Of a stretch of DNA of 41,448 nt, positions 1-9,283 are shown piece by piece. Position numbers and translations under genes: made by a program. Every line of letters starts with the position of its first letter. The first letter of the stretch is position 1. Under the pieces are notes generated by a model. It was not told the DNA's origin. It worked only from the letters and a program-made list of their open reading frames with translations, and searched no databases. This DNA comes from Caulobacteraceae bacterium (lineage in GTDB: Bacteria > Pseudomonadota > Alphaproteobacteria > Caulobacterales > Caulobacteraceae), in NCBI GenBank assembly GCA_947452365.1, contig CANGCO010000015.1:1-41448 (forward strand). The letters are read 5' to 3'.

Positions 1-57
1 CGGCCTGGAGCGGCAATGCCCCCGCCCAGGGCCAATACTAAGCTGGAGCTAAAGCCT

Positions 58-999
58 ATGAGCCTGAAAGTCGCCATCCAGATGGACCCCATTGAGGGGA
101 TCAATATCGCCACCGATACCAGCTTCATGATGATGATGGAGGCTCAGGCGCGCGGTCACAGCTTGTGGATCTATCAGCCCGAGCACTTGTCACAACTGGA
201 TGGCCGGATTTTTGCGAGGGGCCGATCCGCGGTCCTGCGCGACGAGGTGGGCAATCACTGCCAGATGGGACCGATGCAGACCGTAGATCTGTCGGAAATG
301 GATGTGGTCTTGATGCGTCAAGATCCGCCCTTTGACATGGCCTATATTACCGCCACCCATTTCCTAGAGCGGATTCACCCCAAGACCCTAGTGGTCAATA
401 ATCCGGCCGAGGTGCGTAATGCCCCGGAGAAATTGTTTGTCACCGGGTTTGAAGGCCTGCAGCCCCCGACCCTGATCACCAGTGATGAAGAAGCCATCTT
501 TGCCTTTCGTGATCAGCACAAGGACATTGTCCTAAAGCCCCTTTATGGCGGCGGTGGCTCGGGCGTGGCGCGGCTGCGGGCAGATGACCAAAACCTCGAA
601 GCCTTGCTGGAACTGCATCAGGCCATTAGCCGCGAGCCAGTGATTGCTCAGGCGTTTTTGCCCGCCGTGGAAAAGGGCGATAAGCGGGTCTTGCTGGTCG
701 ATGGCGAGCCGGTGGGCGCGATCAATCGGGTCCCCGCCGAAGGTCAGGTGCGCTCCAATCTTCGCGTCGGCGGCCGGGCGGAGGCTGTGGAACTGACCAA
801 GCGCGATCTGGAAATTTGCGCCATGATTGGACCGGAATTAAAACGCCGTGGACTGATCTTTGTAGGCATAGACGTCATCGGATCTTATCTGACAGAGATA
901 AACGTCACCTCGCCAACCGGCGCACAGCAATTGAAGAGATTTGGCGGCGCAGATGCAGCGAGTTTGCTGTGGGACAGGATTGCCTTAATCAAAAATTAA
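58..999 (+). CDS. gshB: Glutathione synthetase
   Basis: Cytoplasmic ATP-grasp ligase joining gamma-glutamylcysteine and glycine to make glutathione. The product is 313 aa, normal for bacterial GshB. The N-terminal domain begins [12 protein letters not shown], the family hallmark where the two residues after the first strand precede the substrate domain. Further typical blocks are [21 protein letters not shown], the glycine-rich ATP-grasp loop [12 protein letters not shown] and the metal-binding end INVTSPTG. I chose ATG 58 because GGAG lies 9 nt upstream; an in-frame ATG at 16 would add 14 residues that do not look like GshB. It is followed by 128 non-coding bases and then the ComM-like gene on the same strand. 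Confidence 0.95.
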   Translation: MSLKVAIQMDPIEGINIATDTSFMMMMEAQARGHSLWIYQPEHLSQLDGRIFARGRSAVLRDEVGNHCQMGPMQTVDLSEMDVVLMRQDPPFDMAYITATHFLERIHPKTLVVNNPAEVRNAPEKLFVTGFEGLQPPTLITSDEEAIFAFRDQHKDIVLKPLYGGGGSGVARLRADDQNLEALLELHQAISREPVIAQAFLPAVEKGDKRVLLVDGEPVGAINRVPAEGQVRSNLRVGGRAEAVELTKRDLEICAMIGPELKRRGLIFVGIDVIGSYLTEINVTSPTGAQQLKRFGGADAASLLWDRIALIKN

Positions 1000-1127
1000 C
1001 CTTATCTAGAAGCTTATCAGCCGGTTAATAAGAATAGCTATAGTTATCTTCACTTTCTGTTCGTAATTTGTTCTTGCTCTGATCTGTAAATTCTGCGCAA
1101 CCTGTGGATAAGTGGGGGTGCTATGCC

Positions 1128-2708
1128 ATGGTTGCGCGCGTTGTGACGGTTGCGTTTGAAGGGGTCGAGGCCAGACGGGTGGATGTCGAGGTCCAGATGA
1201 CCAGTGGCCAGCCCTTCTTCATTATTGTTGGTCTTGGTGACAAGGCGGTGGGCGAAAGTCGTGAGCGGGTGCGGGCCGCTTTTGCTGGCCTCGGCCTCGC
1301 CCTGCCAGCCCGGCGCATCGTCGTTAACCTGGCCCCAGCGGACCTACCCAAGGAGGGCAGTCACTATGACCTGCCCATTGCCCTAGCCGTCATGGCCGCC
1401 ATGGGGGTTGTGCCACCCGACAGCCTAAATGGCTGGGCCGTGGTTGGCGAATTGGGCCTTGATGGTCAGATCGCCCCAATCACCGGCGCCCTGCCCGCCG
1501 CGGTCGCGGCCAATACCATGGGGCTGGGGCTGATTTGTCCCGAAGCCTCGGGGCCAGAAGCGGCTTGGGCCGGAGATGTGGCCATTTTGGCGCCAAGGTC
1601 CTTGATTGCCCTGATCAATCATTTTCGCGGCACCCAGGTCCTGGGCGCACCGCAACCTGGACCCATGCTCGATGGCCCCGGCGTGCCCGACCTGAAAGAC
1701 GTTAAGGGCCAGGAAGGGGCCAAGCGCGCGCTCGAAATTGCCGCGGCCGGCGGGCATAATCTGTGCTTTGTCGGGCCGCCCGGTTCGGGCAAGTCCATGC
1801 TGGCCCAGCGTCTGCCGGGCCTATTGCCGCTACTTTCACCGGCCGAGCTTTTAGAGACCTCCATGGTGCATTCAGTGGCGGGGCTGATCGCCAAGGGCGG
1901 ATTGACGCGGGCTAGGCCGTTTAGGGCGCCGCACCATTCAGCCTCCATGGCCGCCTTAACCGGCGGCGGGATCAAGGCCAAGCCCGGCGAGGTGTCGCTA
2001 GCGCATAATGGCGTCCTCTTTCTCGACGAACTGCCCGAGTTTAGCGTCCAGGCGCTCGACAGCCTGCGTCAGCCGCTCGAGACCGGCGAGGTGATGGTGG
2101 CCCGCGCCAATGCCCATATCCGCTACCCCGCCAAGGTTCAGCTTGTTGCCGCTATGAACCCATGCCGCTGCGGCGTCGGCGGGCTGGGGCGCGGGGCGTG
2201 TGGGCGCGCACCCAAGTGTCAGAAGGACTATCAGGGGCGGGTGTCTGGTCCGCTGATGGACCGGATTGACCTGCAGATTGAAATGCCGCCGGTCACAGCC
2301 GCCGATCTTGCCCTGCCACCACCGTCAGAGGGCTCTGCCGAGGCAGCGGCGCGGGTTGCGCGGGCGCGCGATATCCAAGCCAGCCGGGCGGCGAGCCTTG
2401 ATCCAGACACCAGCGGCCGCGGCCTTAATGCCCAGGCGCAAGGCGGCCTATTGGAAAAAATCGCGGCCCTAGATGAGCCTAGCCGCGCCCTATTGACCCG
2501 CGCGGCCGAGGCTGGCGGCCTGACCGCCCGGGGCTGGACCCGAACCCTTAGGCTAGCGCGCACCATTGCCGATCTGGACGGCAGCGATTTGGTGCGCCGC
2601 ATCCATGTGGCCGAGGCCCTGATCTATCGCAGAAGTTCCGGTGAAGCCGCGCCGCCCGCGCATCAGGCTCTGGACGTCGCCGCTGCCAAAGGCCAAGGTC
2701 GCGCTTAA
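1128..2708 (+). CDS. comM: YifB/ComM family Mg-chelatase-like AAA+ ATPase
   Basis: Hexameric AAA+ ATPase of the YifB/ComM family. In naturally transformable bacteria ComM promotes branch migration during DNA integration; elsewhere its role is poorly defined. The 526-aa product has the N-terminal LonC-like ChlI domain (VGLGDKAVGESRERVRAA), a Walker A motif GPPGSGKS at residues 216-223, a Walker B-like VLFLDELPEF, a cysteine-rich CRCG..CG...C insert typical of the family, and the C-terminal Mg-chelatase helical domain. Start: ATG 1128 has a GGGGGTG ribosome-binding site 8 nt upstream; a GTG at 1104 would extend the frame by 8 residues without support. The gene ends 42 bp before the AmpG-like gene and may be co-transcribed with it. 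I see no other competence genes nearby. Confidence 0.92.
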   Translation: MVARVVTVAFEGVEARRVDVEVQMTSGQPFFIIVGLGDKAVGESRERVRAAFAGLGLALPARRIVVNLAPADLPKEGSHYDLPIALAVMAAMGVVPPDSLNGWAVVGELGLDGQIAPITGALPAAVAANTMGLGLICPEASGPEAAWAGDVAILAPRSLIALINHFRGTQVLGAPQPGPMLDGPGVPDLKDVKGQEGAKRALEIAAAGGHNLCFVGPPGSGKSMLAQRLPGLLPLLSPAELLETSMVHSVAGLIAKGGLTRARPFRAPHHSASMAALTGGGIKAKPGEVSLAHNGVLFLDELPEFSVQALDSLRQPLETGEVMVARANAHIRYPAKVQLVAAMNPCRCGVGGLGRGACGRAPKCQKDYQGRVSGPLMDRIDLQIEMPPVTAADLALPPPSEGSAEAAARVARARDIQASRAASLDPDTSGRGLNAQAQGGLLEKIAALDEPSRALLTRAAEAGGLTARGWTRTLRLARTIADLDGSDLVRRIHVAEALIYRRSSGEAAPPAHQALDVAAAKGQGRA

Positions 2709-2750
2709 GCTCTGGCCAGAATCGCTGGGGCCATTTGCGGGGGCGCCGTC

Positions 2751-4088
2751 ATGAGCAGTCAGTCCAACCCAGCTTCAGCCAAAAAGCTGGGCATGCGCCA
2801 TGTAATGGCCAGCCTGCGCCAGCCAAAAGTCCTGGTCATGCTGTTATTGGGCTTTTCCTCGGGCCTGCCCTTCTTGCTGACCGGCAATACATTAGGGTTT
2901 TGGCTGCGCGATGAGGGCACCAGCCTCAAGGCTATTGGATTTTTGTCTTGGGTGGGCATGGCCTATTCGCTGAAATTTCTTTGGGCGCCGTTTATTGACC
3001 GGCTGGATGCGCCCTTGTTGGGCAGGCTGGGACGGCGGCGCGGCTGGATGGTCTTGTCCCAGGTCCTGATTGGACTGGCCCTGCTCGCTATGGCCATGAT
3101 CGGACCCGGCGGCGGCCTAACGGCACTGGGCATATTTGCCCTGATCGCCGCCTTTGCGTCAGCCACCCAAGACATTGTCATCGATGCCTGGCGCATTGAG
3201 GCGGCAGACGATGTCGAGGAGATGGCGCTTTTGTCTTCTGCCTTGCAACTGGGCTATCGCGCCGCGCTTTTAGCGACGGATGCCCTGATCTTGGTCAGTG
3301 CCCAGCATCTGGGTTGGCCCTTGTCCTATGGTCTGGCCGCCGCGGCCATGACCATTGGTCTGGTGGCAAGCTTGGCCTCAAGCGAGCCAAGGCGCGATGC
3401 CGGAACCGTAGCGCGCGATGCGGCGGCGGCCCCGCTCTGGACCCTGACCGGGATTCAAGAGGCGATTATTGGCCCGTTCAGCGCCTTTTTCCGCACCCAC
3501 GGCGTCGCGGCCTTTTTAATGTTGGCCATGATCAGCCTTTATAGGCTGCCAGACTTCATCATGGGGCCCATGGCCAATCCGTTTTATCATGATTTGGGCA
3601 TAGGCAAGGACATGGTCGGTGCGGTGCGCGGCTCGGTCGGTCTGGCGGCCTCGATCCTAGGCATTGCCGCAGGCGGCCTGTTTGCCCTGCGCTTTGGCCA
3701 GGTCAAAACCTTGATTGCCGGGGCCCTATTACAGCCGATCGCTGTGGCCAGTTTTGCGCTTTTGGCCCTGAAAGGCGGGCACCTGCCGCTGTTTAGTGCG
3801 ATCATGGGCCTAGATAGTTTTGCCATGAGTTTTGCTGGCGTGGCCCTGGTCGCCTATATGTCCAGCCTAACCAGCCTTGGCTATACGGCCACCCAATACG
3901 CGCTGCTGACCTCGACCTATGCCTGGATAGGCAAGTTCTTAAAGGGGTTTTCCGGCGCAGCGGTTGAGGGGCTGGAACAGGGTCACGGCCTGATGGGGGC
4001 CTATGCGATCTTTTTTGTCGCGGCCGGGGCGATTGGCATTCCTGCCCTAGTCCTCTGCCTAGTCTTGGTTAGGCGGCCTCAAAACTAA
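2751..4088 (+). CDS. ampG: AmpG-like muropeptide MFS permease
   Basis: Inner-membrane major facilitator protein of 445 aa with about 12 hydrophobic segments. In this family AmpG imports GlcNAc-anhydroMurNAc peptides released from cell-wall turnover for recycling. Matching blocks are LGFSSGLPFLLTGNTLGFWL in the first helix, FLSWVGMAYSLKFLWAPFID, a cytoplasmic GRRRGWM loop, and ATQDIVIDAWRIE in the middle helix. The N-terminal 20 residues are polar and cytoplasmic. The 3' end overlaps the convergent murI gene by 20 bp, so two peptidoglycan-related genes meet tail to tail. A related sugar or peptide transporter remains possible, but the motif match to AmpG is good. Confidence 0.85.
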   Translation: MSSQSNPASAKKLGMRHVMASLRQPKVLVMLLLGFSSGLPFLLTGNTLGFWLRDEGTSLKAIGFLSWVGMAYSLKFLWAPFIDRLDAPLLGRLGRRRGWMVLSQVLIGLALLAMAMIGPGGGLTALGIFALIAAFASATQDIVIDAWRIEAADDVEEMALLSSALQLGYRAALLATDALILVSAQHLGWPLSYGLAAAAMTIGLVASLASSEPRRDAGTVARDAAAAPLWTLTGIQEAIIGPFSAFFRTHGVAAFLMLAMISLYRLPDFIMGPMANPFYHDLGIGKDMVGAVRGSVGLAASILGIAAGGLFALRFGQVKTLIAGALLQPIAVASFALLALKGGHLPLFSAIMGLDSFAMSFAGVALVAYMSSLTSLGYTATQYALLTSTYAWIGKFLKGFSGAAVEGLEQGHGLMGAYAIFFVAAGAIGIPALVLCLVLVRRPQN

Positions 4089-4920
4089 GCGGCGCGCCCC
4101 AAAAGGCCTCGATCAAGGCGTTTTGCGGGCCCGGCATGCCCGTGGTCAGGAACCGGCGCGTGCCGCCGCATCCTGGATCATATTCTGGGTGCTGAACAAG
4201 ATAGCGGGCTATGGCCTCGGCCGTCGCCGTGCCCTGATGAATAAGCGGCGTGCCTGCAGGCAGGGCATCGCGAAAAAGATCGGCCGTAATCTCATAATGG
4301 GTACAGCCCAAGATCGCCCGGTCAGGCGCGCGGCCAATGCGCTTGCTTAAGGTCTCAACATGCCCGGCAATCACCTTGGCAAGCGCGTCGCGCGGGGCAT
4401 TGTCCTCGATCAAGCCGGCCAGACTTGGGCAGGCTTCCGAAAACACAGCCACGTCCTGACGGCGCTTATCAATCTCGATCTCATAGACCCGGCTGCGGGC
4501 CGTGCCAGGGGTTGAAAACACGCCCAAGACATCGAGCCGCTCAACCTTGTCACCGCGCCGCTCAGCCTCATGCTCCCAGGGCAGGCCCGTGGCTGCCTCA
4601 ATTGTCGGCACAATAATACCAAGTACATTCACCGCCCGGCCAAGCTGTTTGCGATAGCTGGGCAGCCAGGTCTGTTGCAGGCGGCGCAGCGCAATGGCCG
4701 AAGCGGTATTACAGGCCAAGATTACCAGACTGGCCCCGGCCTCAAACAGGCGCATACAGCCCGCGCGCGTAAGCTCAACAATCTCCTCACCGCCCTTGCC
4801 GCCATACGGCGCATGGGCCTGGTCAGCCAGATAGATGAAATCTGCCCCGGGCAGCTTGTCCACCAAGGCGCGATGCACGGACAAGCCGCCAATACCGGAA
4901 TCAAATACCCCAATCACCAT
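4069..4920 (-). CDS. murI: Glutamate racemase
   Basis: Converts L-glutamate to D-glutamate for peptidoglycan stem peptides; cytoplasmic. The 283-aa product carries the complete catalytic set: FDSGIGG near the N-terminus (Asp7), LACNTAS with Cys70, and GCTHYE with Cys206. These are the two cysteines that act as opposing acid/base in the family. The PYGGK block at about residue 38 also matches. The length is slightly above the usual 260-270 aa because of an insert at about residues 113-128. It converges on and overlaps the AmpG-like gene. The next upstream feature is an unrecognised minus-strand gene ending 51 bp away. Confidence 0.95.
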   Translation of the reverse strand: MVIGVFDSGIGGLSVHRALVDKLPGADFIYLADQAHAPYGGKGGEEIVELTRAGCMRLFEAGASLVILACNTASAIALRRLQQTWLPSYRKQLGRAVNVLGIIVPTIEAATGLPWEHEAERRGDKVERLDVLGVFSTPGTARSRVYEIEIDKRRQDVAVFSEACPSLAGLIEDNAPRDALAKVIAGHVETLSKRIGRAPDRAILGCTHYEITADLFRDALPAGTPLIHQGTATAEAIARYLVQHPEYDPGCGGTRRFLTTGMPGPQNALIEAFWGAPLSFEAA

Positions 4921-4971
4921 GGTGCTTGGTTTAACCCCACAAGATCGCGGCGTCCATGGTCGGCTTGACCC

Positions 4972-5538
4972 CTATTCATCCGCAATCAGCCGCGAAGGAT
5001 CTTCAGGGGCCTGAATCTCGAATAGGCCAATATCTAGCCCCTTTTGCAGCCTTTGAGCCCGCAAGGGCTGCTGGGCCATGGCGCGAAGCGCAGCGGCATC
5101 AAGTTGATCGGCCTTTGGGTCGCGACGCGCCTTGCGGGCCTGGTCCAGGTTTTCGGTCAAGATTGGCTCTGCTTTCAGGCCGACGGGCCGCCAATAGGTC
5201 ACGCACAGGTGCCAGACGGTCTTGGGCCGCGGCGGCGGCGTGGGCCAGCGCCGCCCTTCACGGTGGCTGGGCTGGATCGGCAACAAGACCGGCATGCGCC
5301 CAGATACGGGGGCCACGGTCTCGCGCAGGCTGCACCAGGTCTGGTCCGGATTGAGCATGTGACGCCAGGCCTCTAGCGCCGCGTCGCGGGTTTCAAACGC
5401 AGCCCCCAGCGACTCGCTGACAAATTCAACCGCCCCGCCCGCCAGATGCGCGGCGTCACTGGCCCGCTCGGCCGCCCCCATGGGGGCAGACAAGGCGATC
5501 TGCGGAGAGTCAGCAACGGGATAGCGAACCAGGCTCAT
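4972..5538 (-). CDS. Hypothetical protein, 188 aa
   Basis: I do not recognise this protein. Reading from ATG 5538 it is a soluble, arginine- and proline-rich 188-aa protein with no signal peptide or membrane segment. The N-terminal half contains DAALEAWRHMLNP and WCSLRETVAPVSGRMPVLLP; the middle has a proline-rich RWPTPPPRPKTVWHLCVTYW stretch; the C-terminal third is helical and charged. The frame extends to an ATG at 5607 inside the divergent P450, but those extra residues are of low complexity and overlap that gene, so the inner start is preferred. It sits 51 bp upstream of murI on the same strand and could share its transcript. Only 43 bp separate it from the P450. Confidence 0.6.
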   Translation of the reverse strand: MSLVRYPVADSPQIALSAPMGAAERASDAAHLAGGAVEFVSESLGAAFETRDAALEAWRHMLNPDQTWCSLRETVAPVSGRMPVLLPIQPSHREGRRWPTPPPRPKTVWHLCVTYWRPVGLKAEPILTENLDQARKARRDPKADQLDAAALRAMAQQPLRAQRLQKGLDIGLFEIQAPEDPSRLIADE

Positions 5539-5581
5539 TAATGTATTCTGCCTGAAAATAGAAAAATATGGGAGAGGCGAG

Positions 5582-6856
5582 ATGGATCTGCACACATCAC
5601 CCGGCACGGCCGATCAGGGCGGCACAATCGATCTGAAAAATCCAGACCTCTATGTGCAGGGCGTACCGCACGAAACCTTTGCCTGGCTCAGGGCCAATGA
5701 CCCGGTCCACTGGAACCCAGAAGTCGATGGCGCAGGCTTTTGGGCCCTGACCCGGCATGAAGATATTGTCCAGGTCTCAACCGATCCAGAGACCTTTTCA
5801 TCGGCCCGGGCCAATGGCGGCCACCGGATTTTTAACGAGGACGAGGCTGCCGATCCAAGTGTCGAGGCCTCAATGATCTCGATGGACCCGCCGCATCATG
5901 TCGATTATCGGCGCATGATCATGGGCGGCTTTACCCCGCCGCGTCTGCGCGACATGGAGGCCGGTATTCGCGCCCGTGCCAATGTCTTGATCGATGCCAT
6001 GATTGTCGAGCAGGCGGCCAGTGGCGAACCCATTGATTTTGTCGCCAGCTTTTCCGCCCCCTATGCGATCCAGACCCTAGCCGAACTGTTTGGGGTTAGC
6101 GCCGCCGATGGCGACAAGCTGTTTGAATGGTCCAATGCCGTGGTCGGCGAGGATGATCCCGAACTGCGCTCCAGCCAGGACTATATCAATGCCTGTATCC
6201 AGGAGATGGCGATCTATTCCATGGGGCTTTGGCAATTGCGCGAGCAGACGCCGGGCGACGACCTAATCTCCATGCTGGTGCGCTCGGCCAAGGATGGCAC
6301 CGACCTGCCTATGCAGCGCTATTTGGCCACCTTTATCCTGCTGGTGGTGGCCGGCAATGAGACGACGCGCAATTCGATCACGGGCGGCCTGATTGCGCTT
6401 GACCAAAATCCCGACCAACGCGCCGCCCTGATCGCCGATGCCAGCCTATTGCCGCACGCAGCCCAAGAAATTGTCCGCTATATCAGCCCGGTCATGCATA
6501 TGCGCCGCACCGCGACGCGCGACGTGGCCATAGGCGGCAAGACCATTCGCGCCGGTGACAAGGTGGTGATGTGGTATGGTTCTGGCAATCGCGACGAGGC
6601 CGTATTTGACGCCCCCGACCAGTTTGACATTCGCCGCACCGCGCCAAGGAACGGCGCGCCCGCAGCGGCTGGCCGTCATCTAGGTTTTGGCTTTGGCCAG
6701 CATGTGTGTCTGGGCCAGCGTCTGGCCGAGCTTCAGCTCAAGGTCGCGTTTGAAACCCTATTTCAGCGCCTGCCTAATCTTAAGCCCGTCAATGCCCCCC
6801 GCCGCCTGAGATCAAACTTTATCAATGGCATTAAGAGCCAGATGGTGACCTTCTGA
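5582..6856 (+). CDS. Cytochrome P450 monooxygenase (1)
   Basis: Soluble class I-type bacterial P450 of 424 aa, a haem-thiolate monooxygenase that needs a ferredoxin/reductase pair not present in this window. Visible motifs: I-helix AGNETT at residues 257-262 with the acid-alcohol pair Glu260-Thr261, the K-helix E296..R299 pair, and the haem loop GFGFGQHVCLG with the Cys376 ligand. The AGNETTRN form and the MDPPHHVDYRRM block resemble the CYP108/CYP125/CYP142 group, which hydroxylates terpenes or steroid side chains; the substrate here is not known. Start ATG 5582 follows a GGAGAGG ribosome-binding site. It is divergent from the hypothetical gene with a very short intergenic region. Confidence 0.93.
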   Translation: MDLHTSPGTADQGGTIDLKNPDLYVQGVPHETFAWLRANDPVHWNPEVDGAGFWALTRHEDIVQVSTDPETFSSARANGGHRIFNEDEAADPSVEASMISMDPPHHVDYRRMIMGGFTPPRLRDMEAGIRARANVLIDAMIVEQAASGEPIDFVASFSAPYAIQTLAELFGVSAADGDKLFEWSNAVVGEDDPELRSSQDYINACIQEMAIYSMGLWQLREQTPGDDLISMLVRSAKDGTDLPMQRYLATFILLVVAGNETTRNSITGGLIALDQNPDQRAALIADASLLPHAAQEIVRYISPVMHMRRTATRDVAIGGKTIRAGDKVVMWYGSGNRDEAVFDAPDQFDIRRTAPRNGAPAAAGRHLGFGFGQHVCLGQRLAELQLKVAFETLFQRLPNLKPVNAPRRLRSNFINGIKSQMVTF

Positions 6857-6952
6857 GCGGCTATTTCAGGCCCGCGACCCCGGCGGCCAAGACGGTTAAG
6901 ATAGTCTTCTTGATTCGCCGCTAGCATAAGCTGCGAATGGAAATGGGACTTG

Positions 6953-9283
6953 ATGGCGGGTCTTGATCTGGTCTTGGTAGCGGCCCTTGTTGGTTTGGGT
7001 CTGGCGGTTGGCGCCGTGCTGTGGGGAGCCTCCTTGCGGCGAAACTTGACTACGCGCCTTGCTGAATTGACGCGCCAGCGCGACCGCGCCCAGATCGCTC
7101 TCCGTAGCCGTGATGCGGCCATGGCTGCGTTTGATAGTGCCGTCCTGTCGATCCGCGACCATGAGGCCAGGCTCGTGTTTGGCGAGGTGGGCCTCATGCA
7201 TTGCGCCCAGAGCCTTGGGCTCGATACGGCCGCGCAAATCCCCGATGCCCAGGCTCTGCTCAAGGCCTTAGGCGCTGCCAGCCCCGATGGCGGCGAGGCG
7301 CTGGAAGCCTTGTTTACGGCGGGAAAGGCCTGCCAGTATGAGGTCCAGGGACAAGCCGGCGTCATTGCGGTTGAAGGCCGGATCACTGGCGCCATGGCCT
7401 GGCTGCGCCTGACCCCCCTGGCCCGCGCCCAGATGGCATTGCCAACCGCGTCCCGGTTTGCCGCACTTTTGGATGATCAGGCCTTTCCAGTCTGGATGAC
7501 CCATAAGGATTCGAGTCTGGCCTGGGGCAATCGCGCCTGGCTGGCGGCGGCCGATGCTCAGGATCTGGGTGATGCCGCTGCGCGCGGCCTTGGCCTTGAT
7601 TTAGAAACCGAGACCCAGATCGCCAAGGCCGCCGAGGCCGGCGAGGCTCATTCCGCCCTACGCTGGATCACCCTGGCCGGGCAGAGACGCGCGCTAGGCA
7701 TTAGCGCCAAGCCCATGCCCGGCGGGGGTATGGGGGCGCTTGGCCTAGACATGACCGAGGCCGAGACCCTGCGCGAGGCCTTAAAGCGCCATATTGCCGC
7801 CCATGACCAGACCCTAGACCACCTGGCCGATGCCGTGGCGATCTTTAGCCCAGATAAGCGTCTGTCCTTTCATAATACGGCCTTTGCCCAGCTCTGGGGC
7901 CTTGAGCCGGCCTGGTTGGCCGAGCGGCCGAGCCATGGCGAAGTGCTCGACCGCCTGCGTCGTCGTCGTCGCCTGCCCGAAACCGTCGATTATAGCCAGT
8001 GGCGGGCCGAGGAATTGCGTCATTATGAGGCGCTAGAGGCCAGTCCAGACGAGCTCTGGACCCTGCCCGATGGCCGCACCCTGCGCATTGTCCGCCAACC
8101 GCACCCCTTGGGCGGCCTATTGCTGCTCTATTCGGACATTACCGGCGAGATGCGGCTTAAGGCGCAATATAATGCTCAGATCCAGGTGCAGCAGGCGACG
8201 CTGGACAAGCTCAGTGATGCTGTGGCTGTGTTTGGCTCTGACGGGCGGCTGCGGCTGCATAATGAAGCCTTTGAGACCTTTTGGAACCTGACCAGTGCGC
8301 GGCTAGCGGCAGCGGGCGATTTTGACGGTGTGGTCGAGCTATGCGTGCCCAAGCTGCATGACCAGCAATTTTGGCGTGAAATGAAGGGCCGGGTCGCCGA
8401 TCCAGACCCTCAGGCTCGCATTGCGGTCAGTGGTGAGGCCAAGACCTCGGATGGGCGGATTATTGCCTATCAGTCCCGGCCCCTGCCCGATGGCGCAACC
8501 TTGATCGCCTTTGCCGATGTCACTGACGCGCGGCGGCTTGAACGGGCGCTAGCCGACCGGTCGTCGGCGCTCGAAGAGGCCGAGCGGCTGAAACGCGATT
8601 TTGTCGGCAATGTCTCGTATGAATTACGCACGCCCTTGACCACAATTATCGGCTATTCCGAGCTCTTGACTCAAGGCGGCGAGACCCTGCCACCAAGGGC
8701 GCAGGGCTATGTCGGCTGGGTGCTGGCCGCCGCCATTCAGCTCGCTCGATCGATCGATAATGTGCTCGATATGGCCTTGATGGATGCGGGCGAGCTATCG
8801 CTTAATCTTGGTGATGTGCGGGTCGATAGCCTGCTCGAAGAGACCCGCGAGCGCTGGCGCAGCCGAGCCGAGGGCGAGGGCCTAAAGATTGCGATTGATT
8901 GCCCGGGCAATATTGGCCTGATCCGGGCTGACATGACCCGATTGCAAGAAGTGCTCGACCATTTGGTGGAAAACGCCTTGCGTCAGACCCCCACGGGCGG
9001 GGTTGTTACGCTGGCTGCGGCAAGGGCCCTGGGCGAGGTTCAGATCCAGGTCGCCGATACGGGCCGCGGCATACCGTTTCAGGTCCAGGCCCATATTTTC
9101 GACCGCTTTGTTGGCCGCGACCGCGGCGGGCCGGGCCTGGGCCTTGCCCTGGTCAAGGCCTTGGTCGAGCTGCACGGCGGCTGGGTGGCGCTTGAAAGCG
9201 AGCCGGGCCAGGGCGCGGTCTTTACCTGCCACCTGCCTGAAATTGCCGGATCAGGCACCCGGCAAAAAGAGCTGGGCTTTTAG
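6953..9283 (+). CDS. divL: DivL-like cell-cycle sensor kinase homologue with Tyr at the phospho-site
   Basis: A 776-aa membrane-anchored kinase-like protein. Order: one N-terminal membrane helix (about residues 3-25), a coiled-coil (27-55), PAS-like segments at about 155-250, 275-390 and 410-520, a HisKA-type dimerisation helix, and a C-terminal HATPase domain with GRGIP and GLGLALVKAL. The H-box reads NVSYELRTPLT: the phospho-acceptor His is replaced by Tyr556 (codon TAT at 8618-8620). Caulobacter DivL, 769 aa with Tyr550, has this feature; it controls the CckA-ChpT-CtrA relay and binds DivK. The two late PAS segments share DAVA(I/V)F...RL..HN.AF, typical of DivL. Start is ATG 6953; TTG 6950 is adjacent. 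The tail overlaps convergent marC by 4 bp. The tsaE neighbour seen in some genomes is absent. Confidence 0.88.
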   Translation: MAGLDLVLVAALVGLGLAVGAVLWGASLRRNLTTRLAELTRQRDRAQIALRSRDAAMAAFDSAVLSIRDHEARLVFGEVGLMHCAQSLGLDTAAQIPDAQALLKALGAASPDGGEALEALFTAGKACQYEVQGQAGVIAVEGRITGAMAWLRLTPLARAQMALPTASRFAALLDDQAFPVWMTHKDSSLAWGNRAWLAAADAQDLGDAAARGLGLDLETETQIAKAAEAGEAHSALRWITLAGQRRALGISAKPMPGGGMGALGLDMTEAETLREALKRHIAAHDQTLDHLADAVAIFSPDKRLSFHNTAFAQLWGLEPAWLAERPSHGEVLDRLRRRRRLPETVDYSQWRAEELRHYEALEASPDELWTLPDGRTLRIVRQPHPLGGLLLLYSDITGEMRLKAQYNAQIQVQQATLDKLSDAVAVFGSDGRLRLHNEAFETFWNLTSARLAAAGDFDGVVELCVPKLHDQQFWREMKGRVADPDPQARIAVSGEAKTSDGRIIAYQSRPLPDGATLIAFADVTDARRLERALADRSSALEEAERLKRDFVGNVSYELRTPLTTIIGYSELLTQGGETLPPRAQGYVGWVLAAAIQLARSIDNVLDMALMDAGELSLNLGDVRVDSLLEETRERWRSRAEGEGLKIAIDCPGNIGLIRADMTRLQEVLDHLVENALRQTPTGGVVTLAAARALGEVQIQVADTGRGIPFQVQAHIFDRFVGRDRGGPGLGLALVKALVELHGGWVALESEPGQGAVFTCHLPEIAGSGTRQKELGF

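Noticed and set aside
6763-7395. 210-aa minus-strand frame across the P450-divL junction
   Set aside because: Spans the ends of two confirmed genes and has no recognisable domain.
6953-9283. Inactive histidine kinase pseudogene
   Set aside because: The frame is intact and the His-to-Tyr change is the known feature of DivL.
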